Counted from the stretch's first letter, positions 17,995 through 28,267 are shown. The stretch: DNA of 30,840 bases from Didymodactylos carnosus (GCA_905250885.1 CAJNOQ010001252.1:1-30840), one strand, 5' to 3'. A program made the numbers and translations. The notes: generated from the sequence alone by a model not told the origin.

Positions 17995-20008
17995 TCTGTG
18001 ATGTTTCGTTGTCGAAAAATCTTGCAGCTACGAAATGGCGTGAACGTGAAAGTCGCTTTCGAGATATAGTGGCGCAAGTATCTGATGCGTGTTTTAGGGC
18101 ATCCAGCAAAACTCTCATAACTCTTGATCAAAACATCATTCAGAGCTGAGAGATATCTCATTTTGATCAAAAATGTTTGCTCTATTTTCTGATATTGTTG
18201 AAAGTATTTTGAGATTTGTTGTTTTTATCGGAAAGTAATATGTTTTTGGTTCAAGCTAACTGAAGTACAAATCTGTGTGAGAATAATAATATTAAGAACA
18301 ATAGAATTAAAGTAACGGTTTGAGTCATGTTAAATTTCCTATGTTTCGATTTATTTAAAAATCATTGTCAAGGATATACAGAAACAAAAGAATTTATGAA
18401 TATAATCATCGGAACAGAGTGAGTTTTACAGTTCAATTCTGGTTCTAACCTGTTAATCATCAAGCTCTCTTTTATTAACAGATAACAGGAGTTTTGTCAC
18501 TATCAATGACTTCTATCAGTGTTTTCTACAGTATTTAAAATACCGTTGTGAGCATTTTGAAAAAATTATTTACAGAACCAAACGGTTTTGGTATCCTGCA
18601 AAACCAATTTTGGTATTTCATAAAAAAGGTATTTTATTCTGATAACAAAAACCATTTTGGTGCTTTGGGATACCACACTCGTAACTTACTAAATCCTTTT
18701 TGGTATCCTAATGGAAATGAAATATGCTCTAAGGATATTTTCCAAGGTGAAATACTCTTTTTCAAATAAAAAACCCTTTGGTTCCTTAGAGTACCGTTTA
18801 GCAGCAGTCGGGATACCAGTTTTGCTTTTCTCCATCTCACATAGAATCAAAGTCAGTTTCATGCACAGGACGAAATACCTTTTAGTTTTTTAAAATACGT
18901 TTGTGTTTTAGAGACTGAACAGGTATTTAACTTTAGAATTAATCAAATACCATTATTTAATTTTTAATGTGGAATAAGAAAAAAATACTTTGGAAAATGC
19001 AGACTAACAGAGACAACGGAAATTTGAACTTTTTGAACTTGTAGGATTTTTAAAACTATTTATCACGAAAAAGATTTTTTTCAAAAATTAATAAACAATA
19101 TATTTTCTTAACCAGTCCGATGCACTCTGTTGAACGATGTATTATAAGTTGGAGAAAATTTTTTACTGCTAGTTTGCATTAGGCTCTTCTTATAAATAAC
19201 TGGTTTTATTCGCTTGATGCATAACCGCTCTGGCATGATTCCTGCGAGAATAGCCAGAAAAAGAGAGAAACTTCTAGATTCTGAAAGATTATCAAATTTA
19301 TTCAGTTCCTTGATTACTTCGTCTGTCTCTCTTGTTCACTTTCATTTTCTTTTACATTTATTGTGTGATGCCATCTGTCATCGATCAGTAGAATCTCAAC
19401 CTAAATAGTTTATAGTCCAATGAGAGCGTATTCGGTTAAATACGCTCCACATGATTAGATCACTCAAACTGATTCTGATCCAAGAGTTTTGTTTTTGCGA
19501 ACATAATTTTTGCACTAATTCGAGTAGAACTGTTGAATATTATAGTGCAAAATAGAAAAGACAACATTTTAATACTTCAGATGGTCTATATTTTCCGAAC
19601 CAATTATGCAGTAGTGTCTCTTTCGTACGAAAATGAATTCACTCTTCTAATGAAGATAGGTCTAGTTGTTTCTGAAATTGCGATAGGCCATGTGATCCTT
19701 GTAAATATTTCATTTTAATTTTGGCATAATTGTTGCTATAATCATGTACATTATCTGAACTATTCATTTTCACTTGTCATATTGCATTGTCATGACATTG
19801 TGGATTTTGTTATTATCACTTTTAATCCTACTGCTGATATTTGTTGTTGCTTTTTTCAATCAGTCAACAGTCTGTCAAAGAAATTTCATAATGTACCTTG
19901 CTAAATGATTTAATTGAACATTATTTGACAAAGTATAAGCACGAACGATTAATCTTACAAGAAAACCAACTTATATTGATTACTAAGCGAAAAACAAATG
20001 ACTCATTT
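17995..20008. other. Non-coding interval up to the fucosyltransferase gene
   Basis: Apart from the GGTAT-rich segment at 18518-18905 I find no gene, transposon end or RNA gene here. A perfect 9-bp stem (GAGCGTATT / AATACGCTC) with a 6-bp loop occurs at 19424-19447. Small ORFs (for example 19214-19408 and 19533-19718) have no recognisable protein features. The last hundred bases likely include the 3' UTR of the minus-strand gene. Confidence 0.5.
18518..18905. repeat. Segment rich in TTTTGGTAT / ATACC words
   Basis: TTTTGGTAT, AAAAGGTATTTT and their complements recur near 18541, 18593, 18609, 18628, 18672, 18699, 18812 and 18880. The pattern resembles subterminal repeats of a decayed transposon. 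Possible ends (CAGTATTTAAAATACC at about 18528 and TTTAAAATACGT near 18890) are only weakly complementary, and ORFs in both directions are by-products. Confidence 0.35.
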
Positions 20009-21265
20009 TTACTGGAATTGGTTATGATAATTTTCGCATGTTTTACAAATCCACGAATGTTGTTCACCATTGTCAAAACCATTGATGTTCATACGATTAA
20101 ATGTTTCATCTAATTGCTGATATCGCCATTGAAAATATTCTAAATATGCTGTATTATTATAATGTAACATCAATAAATAATTGGCCAGATCTTTCGGATC
20201 AGGATAATTTTTAACTTCGATCATGATTTTATTTTGTTGTTTTGGATAATAATCACGTATATTTGGTGCTCCCCAATACACACCAATAGCATCTGAAGTT
20301 AAAGCTTGCCAGTATTTTTCCGTAACATAATCAGGTAGAATAGAATTTTCAAATGAGATGGCAAATTTGTATTTGGCAAAAGTTTGACGTTTATCATAAG
20401 TTCGTCTATCTATATGCTTGCTATGTAGACATTTGCCATAAGAATCGAGGGGAATGTATGTCATTAATTCTTTTAGATATCTGAGTCGATCTTTTGACCT
20501 ACATTGGCTGATAAAAAAAGCGCCCAATACACGTTGATCTTTTATAGTCATATTGGGAAATCGGTTTAAAATGTTGAACCGTTTATTCAGATGATAGTAC
20601 ATATTTTCAGTTGCTTTAAAACTGTCTACAACAGCATTGGAATAGGTCACTTGTACGTCAGAAAATTTATGAAAACTAATAAGAATATCCACATGAGCAA
20701 GATTTTTAGCAATATCATACATACAAAAAGGTTCCAAACTCAATAAAGCTAATTTTTGTAATTGACGATTAATAAAACCTTCTACTATGGATTTTGTTTG
20801 ATGCACTAAAACTATATCTGTTTTGAAAGCACGACGACGATCATAAGTGACGGAACAAGGTACCGAACAATTATTAATCCAAATTTTATCTGAATCAAAG
20901 TTGTTTTTAGGCCAAAACATTCCTTTATGCCAAAAAAGGATTGTAATAGGTCTTTGTATATCTTCTGTGGCATGTTTTTTGCTTTTGTTTTTCTCTTGGT
21001 AGCGTTTATAAAGAAACTGCTGTACGTAACTGGCTCGTTCCAACCACATTTTTAAATTACTTGGATCATGAATTATATGTGATGTGTTGGGTAGTTTAAA
21101 GTAACTTAGATCTAATTCTTTGGTAGTAGAACCAGAAATTAAATAACTGGATAAGATAAAACGAAACGGACCAAATATATTATAGTGAAGGCAATAGACC
21201 ATAATTAAGACCCATATAATTATTACTAATAGAATACTCCTACTAAATAGATGTTTTTTTTCCAT
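20009..21265 (-). CDS. Alpha-1,3-fucosyltransferase (GT10 family), Golgi type II membrane protein
   Basis: The complete intronless frame of 418 residues starts at the ATG at 21265. An alternative TTG two codons upstream is not a plausible eukaryotic start. The protein would transfer fucose from GDP-fucose to N-acetylglucosamine in glycans, in the Golgi lumen. Residues 10-28 form a signal anchor (SILLVIIIWVLIMVY) after a short basic N-terminus, giving type II topology. The catalytic region carries GAFFISQCRSKDRLRYLKEL and, at about 303-340, ISFENSILPDYVTEKYW followed by GVYWGAPNI, the GDP-fucose-binding signature of GT10. The C-terminal CKTCENYH resembles the closing Cys cluster of many invertebrate members. 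Length fits the family. Acceptor specificity (Lewis-type, core alpha-1,3 or other) cannot be told. The lack of introns contrasts with the neighbouring mucin-like gene. Confidence 0.95.
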   Translation of the reverse strand: MEKKHLFSRSILLVIIIWVLIMVYCLHYNIFGPFRFILSSYLISGSTTKELDLSYFKLPNTSHIIHDPSNLKMWLERASYVQQFLYKRYQEKNKSKKHATEDIQRPITILFWHKGMFWPKNNFDSDKIWINNCSVPCSVTYDRRRAFKTDIVLVHQTKSIVEGFINRQLQKLALLSLEPFCMYDIAKNLAHVDILISFHKFSDVQVTYSNAVVDSFKATENMYYHLNKRFNILNRFPNMTIKDQRVLGAFFISQCRSKDRLRYLKELMTYIPLDSYGKCLHSKHIDRRTYDKRQTFAKYKFAISFENSILPDYVTEKYWQALTSDAIGVYWGAPNIRDYYPKQQNKIMIEVKNYPDPKDLANYLLMLHYNNTAYLEYFQWRYQQLDETFNRMNINGFDNGEQHSWICKTCENYHNQFQ

Positions 21266-21697
21266 TAACAATGCTTTTGATATAATGATTACAAGTTAAT
21301 ATGCTGATTTTAAATCATTCTAAATTAAACATCCTCACATTGTGTGAAAACGCATAATCATTATTCTTTAGCCTAGACGATTTTCTTGTTTTGACATTAA
21401 TTAATAAGATTTTCTTCATAAATTGTACGTTAGACAATAAGAAGCGTCTATCTCACAATTATTCTAGATTGCACATCTAAAAAAGTAATGATTATATGCA
21501 TACTATAAATCACTCGTCAGATATCAAAACACTCGTATCGTAACGAAGTGATGATATGTCTTTCATACGACAGTATGGTTCTAGAAGGATTTGTATCTAT
21601 CTTGAACTTGGATATTTTTTCAAACGATAGTATGAGGTTTCGTCACAGTTAATGAGCATACTATGCTGTTAAATATCGGCTGACTTCGTGTAGTAAA
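21266..21697 (-). other. Upstream region of the fucosyltransferase gene
   Basis: About 430 bp separate the ATG from the foldback element at 21698. The stretch is AT-rich with no coding sequence and must contain the promoter and 5' UTR if the gene is expressed. No clear TATA box or initiator stands out against the base composition. Confidence 0.4.
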
Positions 21698-22800
21698 CGC
21701 TTGTGTCCAGACTAAAGGTACATTTATCTAGCTTTGATTCTAGCTGTAGTGAAATATGAAAATTTTTTATTCACTATTCGTTTCAAAGAAGAATGCCGTT
21801 GAGTGCTGTTTAAATAACATTTGATAGGTAACAAGATAGAGATGTTCGATTTTCATTATTCGATAGCCAACATCAGGGTATGCGCTTTCTTTGGAAAAGA
21901 ACTTTTCGAAATCTTCGCAAAGGTTGCTTTTTGATAAGATTTTTCAAAATTGGACTAGTATTCCGCAAGTTATCATCAGTTTTCTTTCATGGTTAGATAG
22001 TCCAAAGTACCATCTTTAGCATGGGATCTGGACGACCTCTTAATTTTTCGTAATTTAGTCTTTAGTGATATTGATGAAACTATCCATATATTCTGTCATT
22101 CTAAGCAGAGCAAATTTCCGTCAAAATTTGGGTAAACATCGGTATAGTGGTGATAGATTATAACGCCACGATCCCATCACATACAATAGTGCAATAAACA
22201 AACTAACAGACCATGCTATTGGCTAAGATTGGCATATCTTTAAGTGTAGTAATTCTGAAGATAAATGGAAAAATAGATTATCGACTCCGCTGAACCTCTT
22301 GGTTATGTTTGTTTTTTGAATAAAACGCAGAAATTTTAGTAATAACTTATAGTAGTTGAAGCAACTCATTTGTGGCTGCTTTCAACAAAAATTAAAAAAT
22401 TCATAACTCACTCAAAATCGATCAGATTGCGTCAGAACATCAAGATAAACCTTGCTTTATGTAATTTTGTGTTAGAAACTAGTAAAAATCATTTTCTCAC
22501 TGAGAAAGATTTCTAGAAAATCTTTTCAAAATTTAAGTACTTTCCATTGTTGAATTTTGTTCAAAAAAAGTTTTGAAAACTTTTCTTATATTCCTACATA
22601 CTGCAATTTCGAAAAGTTTTTTCCAGAAAACCGCATACCCTGACATTGACTATCGAATGTCTCTATCTTGTTCCTATCAAAAGTTATGTAAAAAACATCC
22701 AACGACATTCTTTTTTAAAACGAACAGTGGATAAACTTTTTGTATTTCACGACAGTTAATATCAAGCTAAATAAATGCACCTTTAGTCTGGATGCAAGCG
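21698..22800. mobile_element. Foldback-type element with about 200-bp terminal inverted repeats
   Basis: The left arm, 21698-21913, begins CGCTTGTGTCCAGACTAAAG. The right arm, 22605-22800, read in reverse complement begins CGCTTGCATCCAGACTAAAG. The arms stay alignable over about 200 bp with small indels, sharing GATAGGTAACAAGATAGAGA / GATAGGAACAAGATAGAGA and CAGGGTATGCG. The 690-bp centre has no ORF. No unambiguous target duplication is visible, so exact ends and superfamily are open. Confidence 0.82.
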
Positions 22801-22844
22801 GATGCTGCAGCTATTTTTAGAATTAAATTTTCTCATTTACGCTA

Positions 22845-23532
22845 CACATTAAAAAATAATGTGTCGCATGTGTCGCAAATTGCGACATATTCTGCGACAC
22901 AATTATCTGCGATACCGGGAGCCACTTGCGACACATTTTTTCCATTGAGGCTGCGACACATTCCGCTGGGTATTTCTACCATAGAGAAAACAGTAGAAAT
23001 TAAGTATTTTCGATCTCTTATTCGATTTTAAAGATATTTTTAGTTCATTTTGGGATGCTCTACGTAATGTCAACAAGCTCAATCCGCCGGTAATATTCAC
23101 AGGCTTCAAAATATTTAGTTTTCGAGATCTGAGATTAATAGCGTAGTCAAGGCCTCTGATTGGTTCAATTTCTATAGAGAAAAAATGTTTAACGTAGAAA
23201 ATAGTTAAAAAAGACCAAGAGAGGGCTCTTTATCTACTAAAAACACCAATTCGAAATTGAAAACACTTAAAAAGTTCAAAAATTTTCTTATCTTTTACGT
23301 ATTAGCGCCACCTATAGCACATCAAAATTGAAAAGAAGCCGAGAAAAATACTAATGAAGACTGCTGAAAATAGTAAAACATAAAATTTAGCAATTTTTTG
23401 AAGACAGCAGATCCTGAAATGATCTCAAGAACTGTGTCTGAAAGTTCTTAGTCACAGCAACACAATTGTGCGACGCAATTTTCTCACAGGAGCTGCGACA
23501 CATTTTACTGCGACACAATATTTTTTACTGTG
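22845..23532. mobile_element. Element with 24-bp TIRs and TGTCGCA subterminal repeats
   Basis: The left end CACATTAAAAAATAATGTGT and the right end (reverse complement CACAGTAAAAAATATTGTGT) agree at all but two positions over 24 bp, continuing with CGCA. Clusters of TGTGTCGCA / TGCGACACA follow inside each end (22858-22965 and about 23466-23516). The 500-bp centre has no gene. The left flank is TA, the right is not, so the duplication is lost or the type is unknown. Confidence 0.75.
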
Positions 23533-23598
23533 AACATTCACACTTATACTATAGTTATCACTTAAACTATAGTTTGCTTGGGTATAAGTGTGGATGTT
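23533..23598. repeat. Short hairpin, 17-bp arms
   Basis: AACATTCACACTTATAC at 23533-23549 pairs with GTATAAGTGTGGATGTT at 23582-23598 with one mismatch. The loop itself holds ACTATAGTT / AACTATAGT repeats. It abuts the preceding element exactly and could be a tiny foldback insertion. Confidence 0.6.
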
Positions 23599-23607
23599 TT
23601 CTGTAAG

Positions 23608-24311
23608 TTAAGGGTACCTCCTATTTGTTGCAGAAAAGTTTCCATTTTGAGCTGAACATAGTCTGATGTAGAGGAAAGTCTGGACTATAAAATGAGACCA
23701 CTCCCAGTTCTCCATGATCTTCCTAGACATAAGCATCGCTGCAAATGCCCTGAAAAACATAGCCCTGTGTACAATAAATGCTTTTCTCATTATGCCTTTT
23801 TTCGACAGTCTCTTCAAGCCAGGCACATTACAGCCCCTCAAAAAAATGGTTCGATCGAGCTCATATTTTTACCACAGATACTTCAGACTCTGTCTCAGGT
23901 CCTAAATTTTTTTAAGCGTTTTCGACTTCAACTTTCGGTGTGGGAAGACTTTTAAAATCAAAAACGGGTTATTTATACAGGATTTTTAGCATTTTTTCTA
24001 CATATCAAGAAGGAAAGCATATTTTTCGAAAAACAAATTTAGAACATGAGATAGGATCTAAAGTATCAACAGTAAAAATTTAAGACCATTTTTTGTAGAG
24101 GTCGTAATATGACTTGATGAAAAATGGAGTTTTTCAGAAAAACCATAGAAGAACATGCCGGAAAATTCCGAGAAAAATATATCGATTTTCTTTTTCGATG
24201 TTCTATCTCTCATACAAATTTAGCAACATGGTGGAAAAGGAGGGGGATATCATAAACTCTCAAGGACTTATAATTACAGGCAATATAAGTCGTCACAGGG
24301 GGTACCCTTAA
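23608..24311. mobile_element. TTAA-flanked element (piggyBac- or Kolobok-like MITE)
   Basis: TTAA stands at 23608-23611 and 24308-24311. Directly inside are GGGTACCTCCT on the left and, reverse-complemented, GGGTACCCCCT on the right, so the TIR is about 11 bp with one mismatch. TTAA target duplications are made by piggyBac and Kolobok transposases (established for those families). No transposase motif is present in the 696-bp interior, and the overlapping ORFs have no recognisable content. Confidence 0.7.
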
Positions 24312-24497
24312 CTAAATGTTAGAGCGTGACATCCTTTCGTCCTTCCAGTATTCATTTATATTGACCGATAGTCTGTTTGCTAACATGGCTCTCTTCTTAT
24401 TTACCAGTTTTCCATCTACAGAGTGAGCGATATTCTTTTTTAGCAGACGGTAAGGGTGAGGAGGGACGCTGGTGAGACTATTATGACCAGAATTCAT
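24312..24497 (-). CDS. Unassigned 61-residue ORF
   Basis: An ATG-started minus-strand frame encodes a basic, polar peptide (PYRLLKKNIAHSVDGKLV, then NKKRAMLANRLSVNINEYWK) with a more protein-like composition than neighbouring random ORFs. I do not recognise it. It ends just outside the TTAA element and may be the last piece of a decayed transposon or host gene. A chance ORF is equally possible. Confidence 0.2.
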   Translation of the reverse strand: MNSGHNSLTSVPPHPYRLLKKNIAHSVDGKLVNKKRAMLANRLSVNINEYWKDERMSRSNI

Positions 24498-24551
24498 ATT
24501 TCTTTAAATGTAACGTTTTTTAACTATTTTTATATATATTTTATTACGTCA

Positions 24552-24593
24552 CTGACGAAGACCTCAATAAAAGAAATTAAAACGTTTGTTTTA
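24552..24593 (+). ncRNA. Degenerate hammerhead-ribozyme-like motif
   Basis: CTGACGAAGACCTCAA, followed about 15 bases later by AAACGTTTG, has the spacing of the hammerhead core (CUGANGA, stem II, GAAAC) found near the ends of Penelope-like and related retroelements. Stem II cannot close here: the strand opposite GACCTC is not GAGGTC, and GAAAC has become AAAAC. If real, it is a dead retroelement end. Confidence 0.25.
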
Positions 24594-24890
24594 TTAAATA
24601 TATTTAAATATGTTTAAATAAAAATACGAAATTAAAGCATTGACCTGTAACACAAATAATCTATCTGTTGCGTATCGGCCAATTGTAAAATTCGATAAGT
24701 GTCCTGCTCTTGGGATGATAGAAAGAATTCTTAATGAGTTTTGGACCCAATTTTTTGTGAAGTAGCAAAACCAAAAAAAGTACTATTACTGAAGTGTCAT
24801 CTCTTCACTTGTGACTGCGAACATTAAAAAGAAAAATTGATTATTACAGTTGGTTATTGATAGAGAGTAAAGCATACTCGAACTGTACAA

Positions 24891-26010
24891 TAGAGATGTA
24901 AACGGGTACCATTTTCGTACCCGACCCGAAAACTTTTTTACCACTCGTACCCGATCCGACCCAAGAACTTTATATCCGTACCCAACTTATATCTAAAAAT
25001 TTTCTCGCTTTCGTTTTTCAGCTAAAAACTTCTGTTTTTCGGCGGAGCCGACAAACTATCATTACGTTCTCAAGCAACTGTTCTTAAAACTTCATGTATT
25101 TTAGCTAAAATCTTGTATTTTTTTACTAAAACTTTTCGGTTTTCAGGTAAATTAAGAAAAAACGGAACCCGTACCCGCAACTGCTCTACCCTTACCCCAC
25201 AACTTCGTACCCGTACCCAACCTTCATCATGTGTGGACAAAGTGTCTAAAGACGAATTGACAAATCGTAATTTTTAAGCGTAAAAATGACGCAACAATTC
25301 ACATTCAACGCTTATTTTGAGAATTCGCAGCGAATTGATGCGAACTGTATCGCATTCGTGCGGATCTGAAAGCTTTTACGAATTCGTAAACATGCGAAAC
25401 GAGAAAATACGATGCTGAACAATTCGCAAATACTTCGTAAAATTAGTTTACGAATTAGTGTTTACTGCTTTTAGAACTAGATTAATTCGTAAATACGAAT
25501 TGATGTCAAAGACAAGACACATTTCTCTGACGTGAGGCCAAGAAAAGTAAGAATCGTCTATTCCCATCGGTTCGCATACTTCTCATCTGAATTTGCAGCT
25601 ATTTTTACGAATTTGTCGGACATGCTTTGGCATCTACGAATTCATAATTTCGCATTTTATCGTATTTTTGCCAATTTATGAATTCTTCTGGATCAAAAAG
25701 ATCATTTCACGAATTTATCGATAGTCGACTAATTCGATTTACGAATTCGTGGGTGCCCGAAATTTCTTGTCTACGAATTCGTCCCAGTTTACGAATTGGC
25801 AAGAAGAACAAAAGAGGCACCTTTTAGGCTGTTTTTTCATCATTTTTGTTAGTTCGCAGTCAGTTCACACTGAATTACGAATTTACAAAACAATGGTAAA
25901 ATGTGACTTATTGTATCATTTTAACGCTCATATATTGCGATTTATCAATTCGTCTTTTTAAACACTTTGTCCACACTAATGCAACCTTCGGGTTCGGTTG
26001 CATATCTCTT
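24891..26010. mobile_element. hAT-like element containing a nested element
   Basis: The left end TAGAGATGTAAACGGGTACC and the right end (reverse complement AAGAGATATGCAACCGAACC) are related hAT-type termini. Flanks CTGTACAA (24883-24890) and CTATACAG (26011-26018) match at 6 of 8, a plausible old duplication. CGTACCCG words recur in the left half (24910-25220), as subterminal repeats. The element is interrupted by another at 25231-25976; without it the host element is about 374 bp. No transposase is seen. Confidence 0.65.
25231..25976. mobile_element. Nested element with about 30-bp TIRs and ACGAATTCGT repeats
   Basis: The left end GTGTGGACAAAGTGTCTAAA, continuing GACGAATTGA, is mirrored by the right end, whose reverse complement reads GTGTGGACAAAGTGTTTAAA and continues to GACGAATTGA. 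At least ten ACGAATTCGT-type palindromic words fill the interior (around 25379, 25440, 25495, 25608, 25637, 25709, 25740, 25773, 25792, 25877). Target duplication is unclear. The ORF at 25749-25961 is incidental. Confidence 0.75.
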
Positions 26011-26018
26011 CTATACAG

Positions 26019-27283
26019 CTTTTGACATGAAAAGCAATATATATGTAGTTTAACTTTACATCTTGTGATGCGACGGTAAACAAAAAGAGTTTAAAATTAC
26101 TCTGTGAAGAGTCGTTTATGCGTGAGAAATGTTGTTTAGGTTTTTCTAAAACACATTAACTGCTACAAAGAAAAACTTCTAACCGGTAAAGGATATTTGA
26201 TGACCGCTTAAGAAAATCGTGCAGAAACTATTGTAATGAGTAAAAATCGTCCATTGAAGTGCTTTCGGGTATACTTATAAAGTTTCGAAAAAGTTTTTTG
26301 TACAAAAATGTTCGTTCTATTCAACAAGACTGTTTCTGAGCAAAACTGATTTAACACTTAGAAAAAGTGTTGTGTTTTAGTGTGGCAGATAGAAATTACC
26401 TGAATGGTTAAAGTATTGAAAACACGTGTCGAGTCTTTTGACTCATTTTTCCTTCTCACTTACCACAGTAAAATATCTGCATAACTGTTTCAACCATATT
26501 TTCTTTCTACATTTTAAGTGAAGACTTCTACAATGGAAGCACGCAATTTTGTTTGTTTATTAAACAGATAAGATTAAGAAGAATAGACTGCTGGTGTAAA
26601 ATGTGTTTCACAAAACGACGCTAATAAACGATATTTAAATCGGTGTCTATGAATCTATTATTCTTTATCAAATGTATTCACCATATTATAAAAAAACGAA
26701 ATGATTGAGAACAAGATGAAAATGTTTCTCAGCAACCATTTATTTCGTTCATATACACAGAAAAATAAAAAAAAGTTTAAATTTAAAAGAATAAAATGAA
26801 AAAAAGTAAGATTTTATTTCGTAACTGCAGTTTATTTTCGAATGTCATGCGACATCAAGTACAATCTTAAATTGCAACTGAAAAAATGTATATTCGTTTC
26901 AGGGTCTAAACAGATGCAAAGTACAGAAAACAAGTATATCCCAAGCCGCCCACTTCCTGTCCGAAAATTGATTTTCATTAACAAAATCAATTTGGAGACG
27001 TAACTTATAGATGGTGGTATAGCCTATATTGTCTACCTTCGATCGCACTATGGCCTTTTCCGCTTAACAGATATTATCTTAAGCTTTTACTAAAGGCAAA
27101 AACTTAATTTTTTTCAGTTTTTCGTTACTAAGTTTATCAATTTAAGGATATGCCATATATATTTCTGCAATATCCAGTGGATGCATTATTATCAATAACC
27201 TACAGTAAACTAATCTTATTTATTCACTGTGTAACATTTTCCAAAGTTTTTCTTTTCAAAAGTCGAGCTCTGAGGAACGTTTC
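26019..27283. other. Intergenic stretch without recognised genes
   Basis: AT-rich DNA with no ORF that looks protein-coding. A perfect 11-bp stem (AAATTGATTTT / AAAATCAATTT) occurs at 26965-26993 and a 7-bp stem (AACACTT / AAGTGTT) near 26353-26370. No transposon ends were identified. Confidence 0.5.
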
Positions 27284-27446
27284 AAAATATATTCCAGTCG
27301 GTCTGTCGTTTCTCTATTCCTCTGTCATTCCTCTATTATAGAACATTTCAATATACACTAGTTTTGCTATATATGGTTTATACATATCGAGCTCGATTTC
27401 AATTTCCGTCCCCTTTGATTGTGTTGTGGGTACATGCTTATATGCT
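27284..27446 (-). repeat. Inverted-pair repeat, copy A (minus orientation)
   Basis: Reverse-complemented, this segment matches 29831-30001 closely over about 160 bp, including GTACCCACAACACAATCAAA versus GTACCCACAATACAATCAAA and an identical 40-bp-plus core around the CTAGTTTTGC region. Both copies hold the same short open frame (DMYKPYIAKLVYIEMFYNRG). Similarity drops sharply at both edges. Confidence 0.85.
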
Positions 27447-27950
27447 TCCAATGTATTAGATATAAATGTCCATAGGAACTTCATTATTCGCTCTTTTAAC
27501 CAATAATATATCTCAAAAACAAAAAGATATCCTTTTCTTAGAAAATACATCAGTGTCATGTACAACTCGTCGGCTTGTCCACATAACGCGACCCTTTGCT
27601 GATCACGTATTTTTTAAATTTTTTTCATTGGAAAATTAAAACGGGCCAGTGGCGGCGGAGCCATTGAGATAAGTGAGGCTTGAGCCTCATCTGGATTTTA
27701 GCTGTAGAAGTTCAGCCTAACTTGATTTCCGATTAATATTGTTATTTTTTATTCGCAGGATTTGTTATGTCAAGCACCTGACCCATTCAGATACATACAT
27801 ATTCTCATATATATCTATCTTAGAGTCTGGTTCACTTATCTCTGATGTTTCTTTCTTTTCTCTATTCTATTATTGTACAGATGACACGTACGACATACAT
27901 GTCTTATTTTTTCTTTTCTTTTCTTCACTTGGATATTTTTCTATACAGTA

Positions 27951-28266
27951 CGTGGACAAACAGCATGGACTGCGTCAAAAAGTGATTTTTGGCCACTGGA
28001 ATTGATTAGATGAAAAATTCACAGAAATTCACTTTCGAGCTTTTAGTCATAAATCCAAAAGGTCACCTGGATTCTTCCAGTCAATTCTGAGAAAACTCAT
28101 ATAGAGGGCGCTGTTTTGCTTTTTTCTTAGAATTGACTGGAAGAATCCAGATGACCTTTTGGATTTATGACTAAAAGCGCGAAAGTAAATTTCTGTGAAC
28201 TTTTCATCCAATCACTTTCAGTGGCCAAAAATCACTTTTTGACGCAGTCCATGCCGTTTATCCACG
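27951..28266. mobile_element. TA-flanked hairpin element with 145-bp arms (Tc1/mariner-like MITE)
   Basis: Arms 27951-28095 and 28122-28266 are complementary with only about ten mismatches by eye (roughly 93%) and no gaps, leaving a 26-bp loop. The ends read CGTGGACAAACAGCATGGAC and, reverse-complemented, CGTGGATAAACGGCATGGAC. TA stands on both sides (27949-27950, 28267-28268), the target duplication of Tc1/mariner transposases. It carries no ORF. It sits just upstream of the transposase remnant of the surrounding hAT element. Confidence 0.88.
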
Positions 28267-28267
28267 T

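Noticed and set aside
18548-18893. Three overlapping ORFs in the GGTAT-rich segment
   Set aside because: Low-complexity by-products of the repeat; no conserved motif.
22792-23109. Overlapping ORFs at the TGTCGCA element
   Set aside because: They start within one element and end in another on both strands, with no protein features.
24552-24593. Functional hammerhead ribozyme
   Set aside because: The GAAAC core is changed to AAAAC and stem II cannot pair, so only a degenerate relic is claimed.
27739-28005. 88-residue plus-strand ORF in the hAT element
   Set aside because: It runs into the hairpin element and shows no transposase motif; composition is that of T-rich non-coding DNA.
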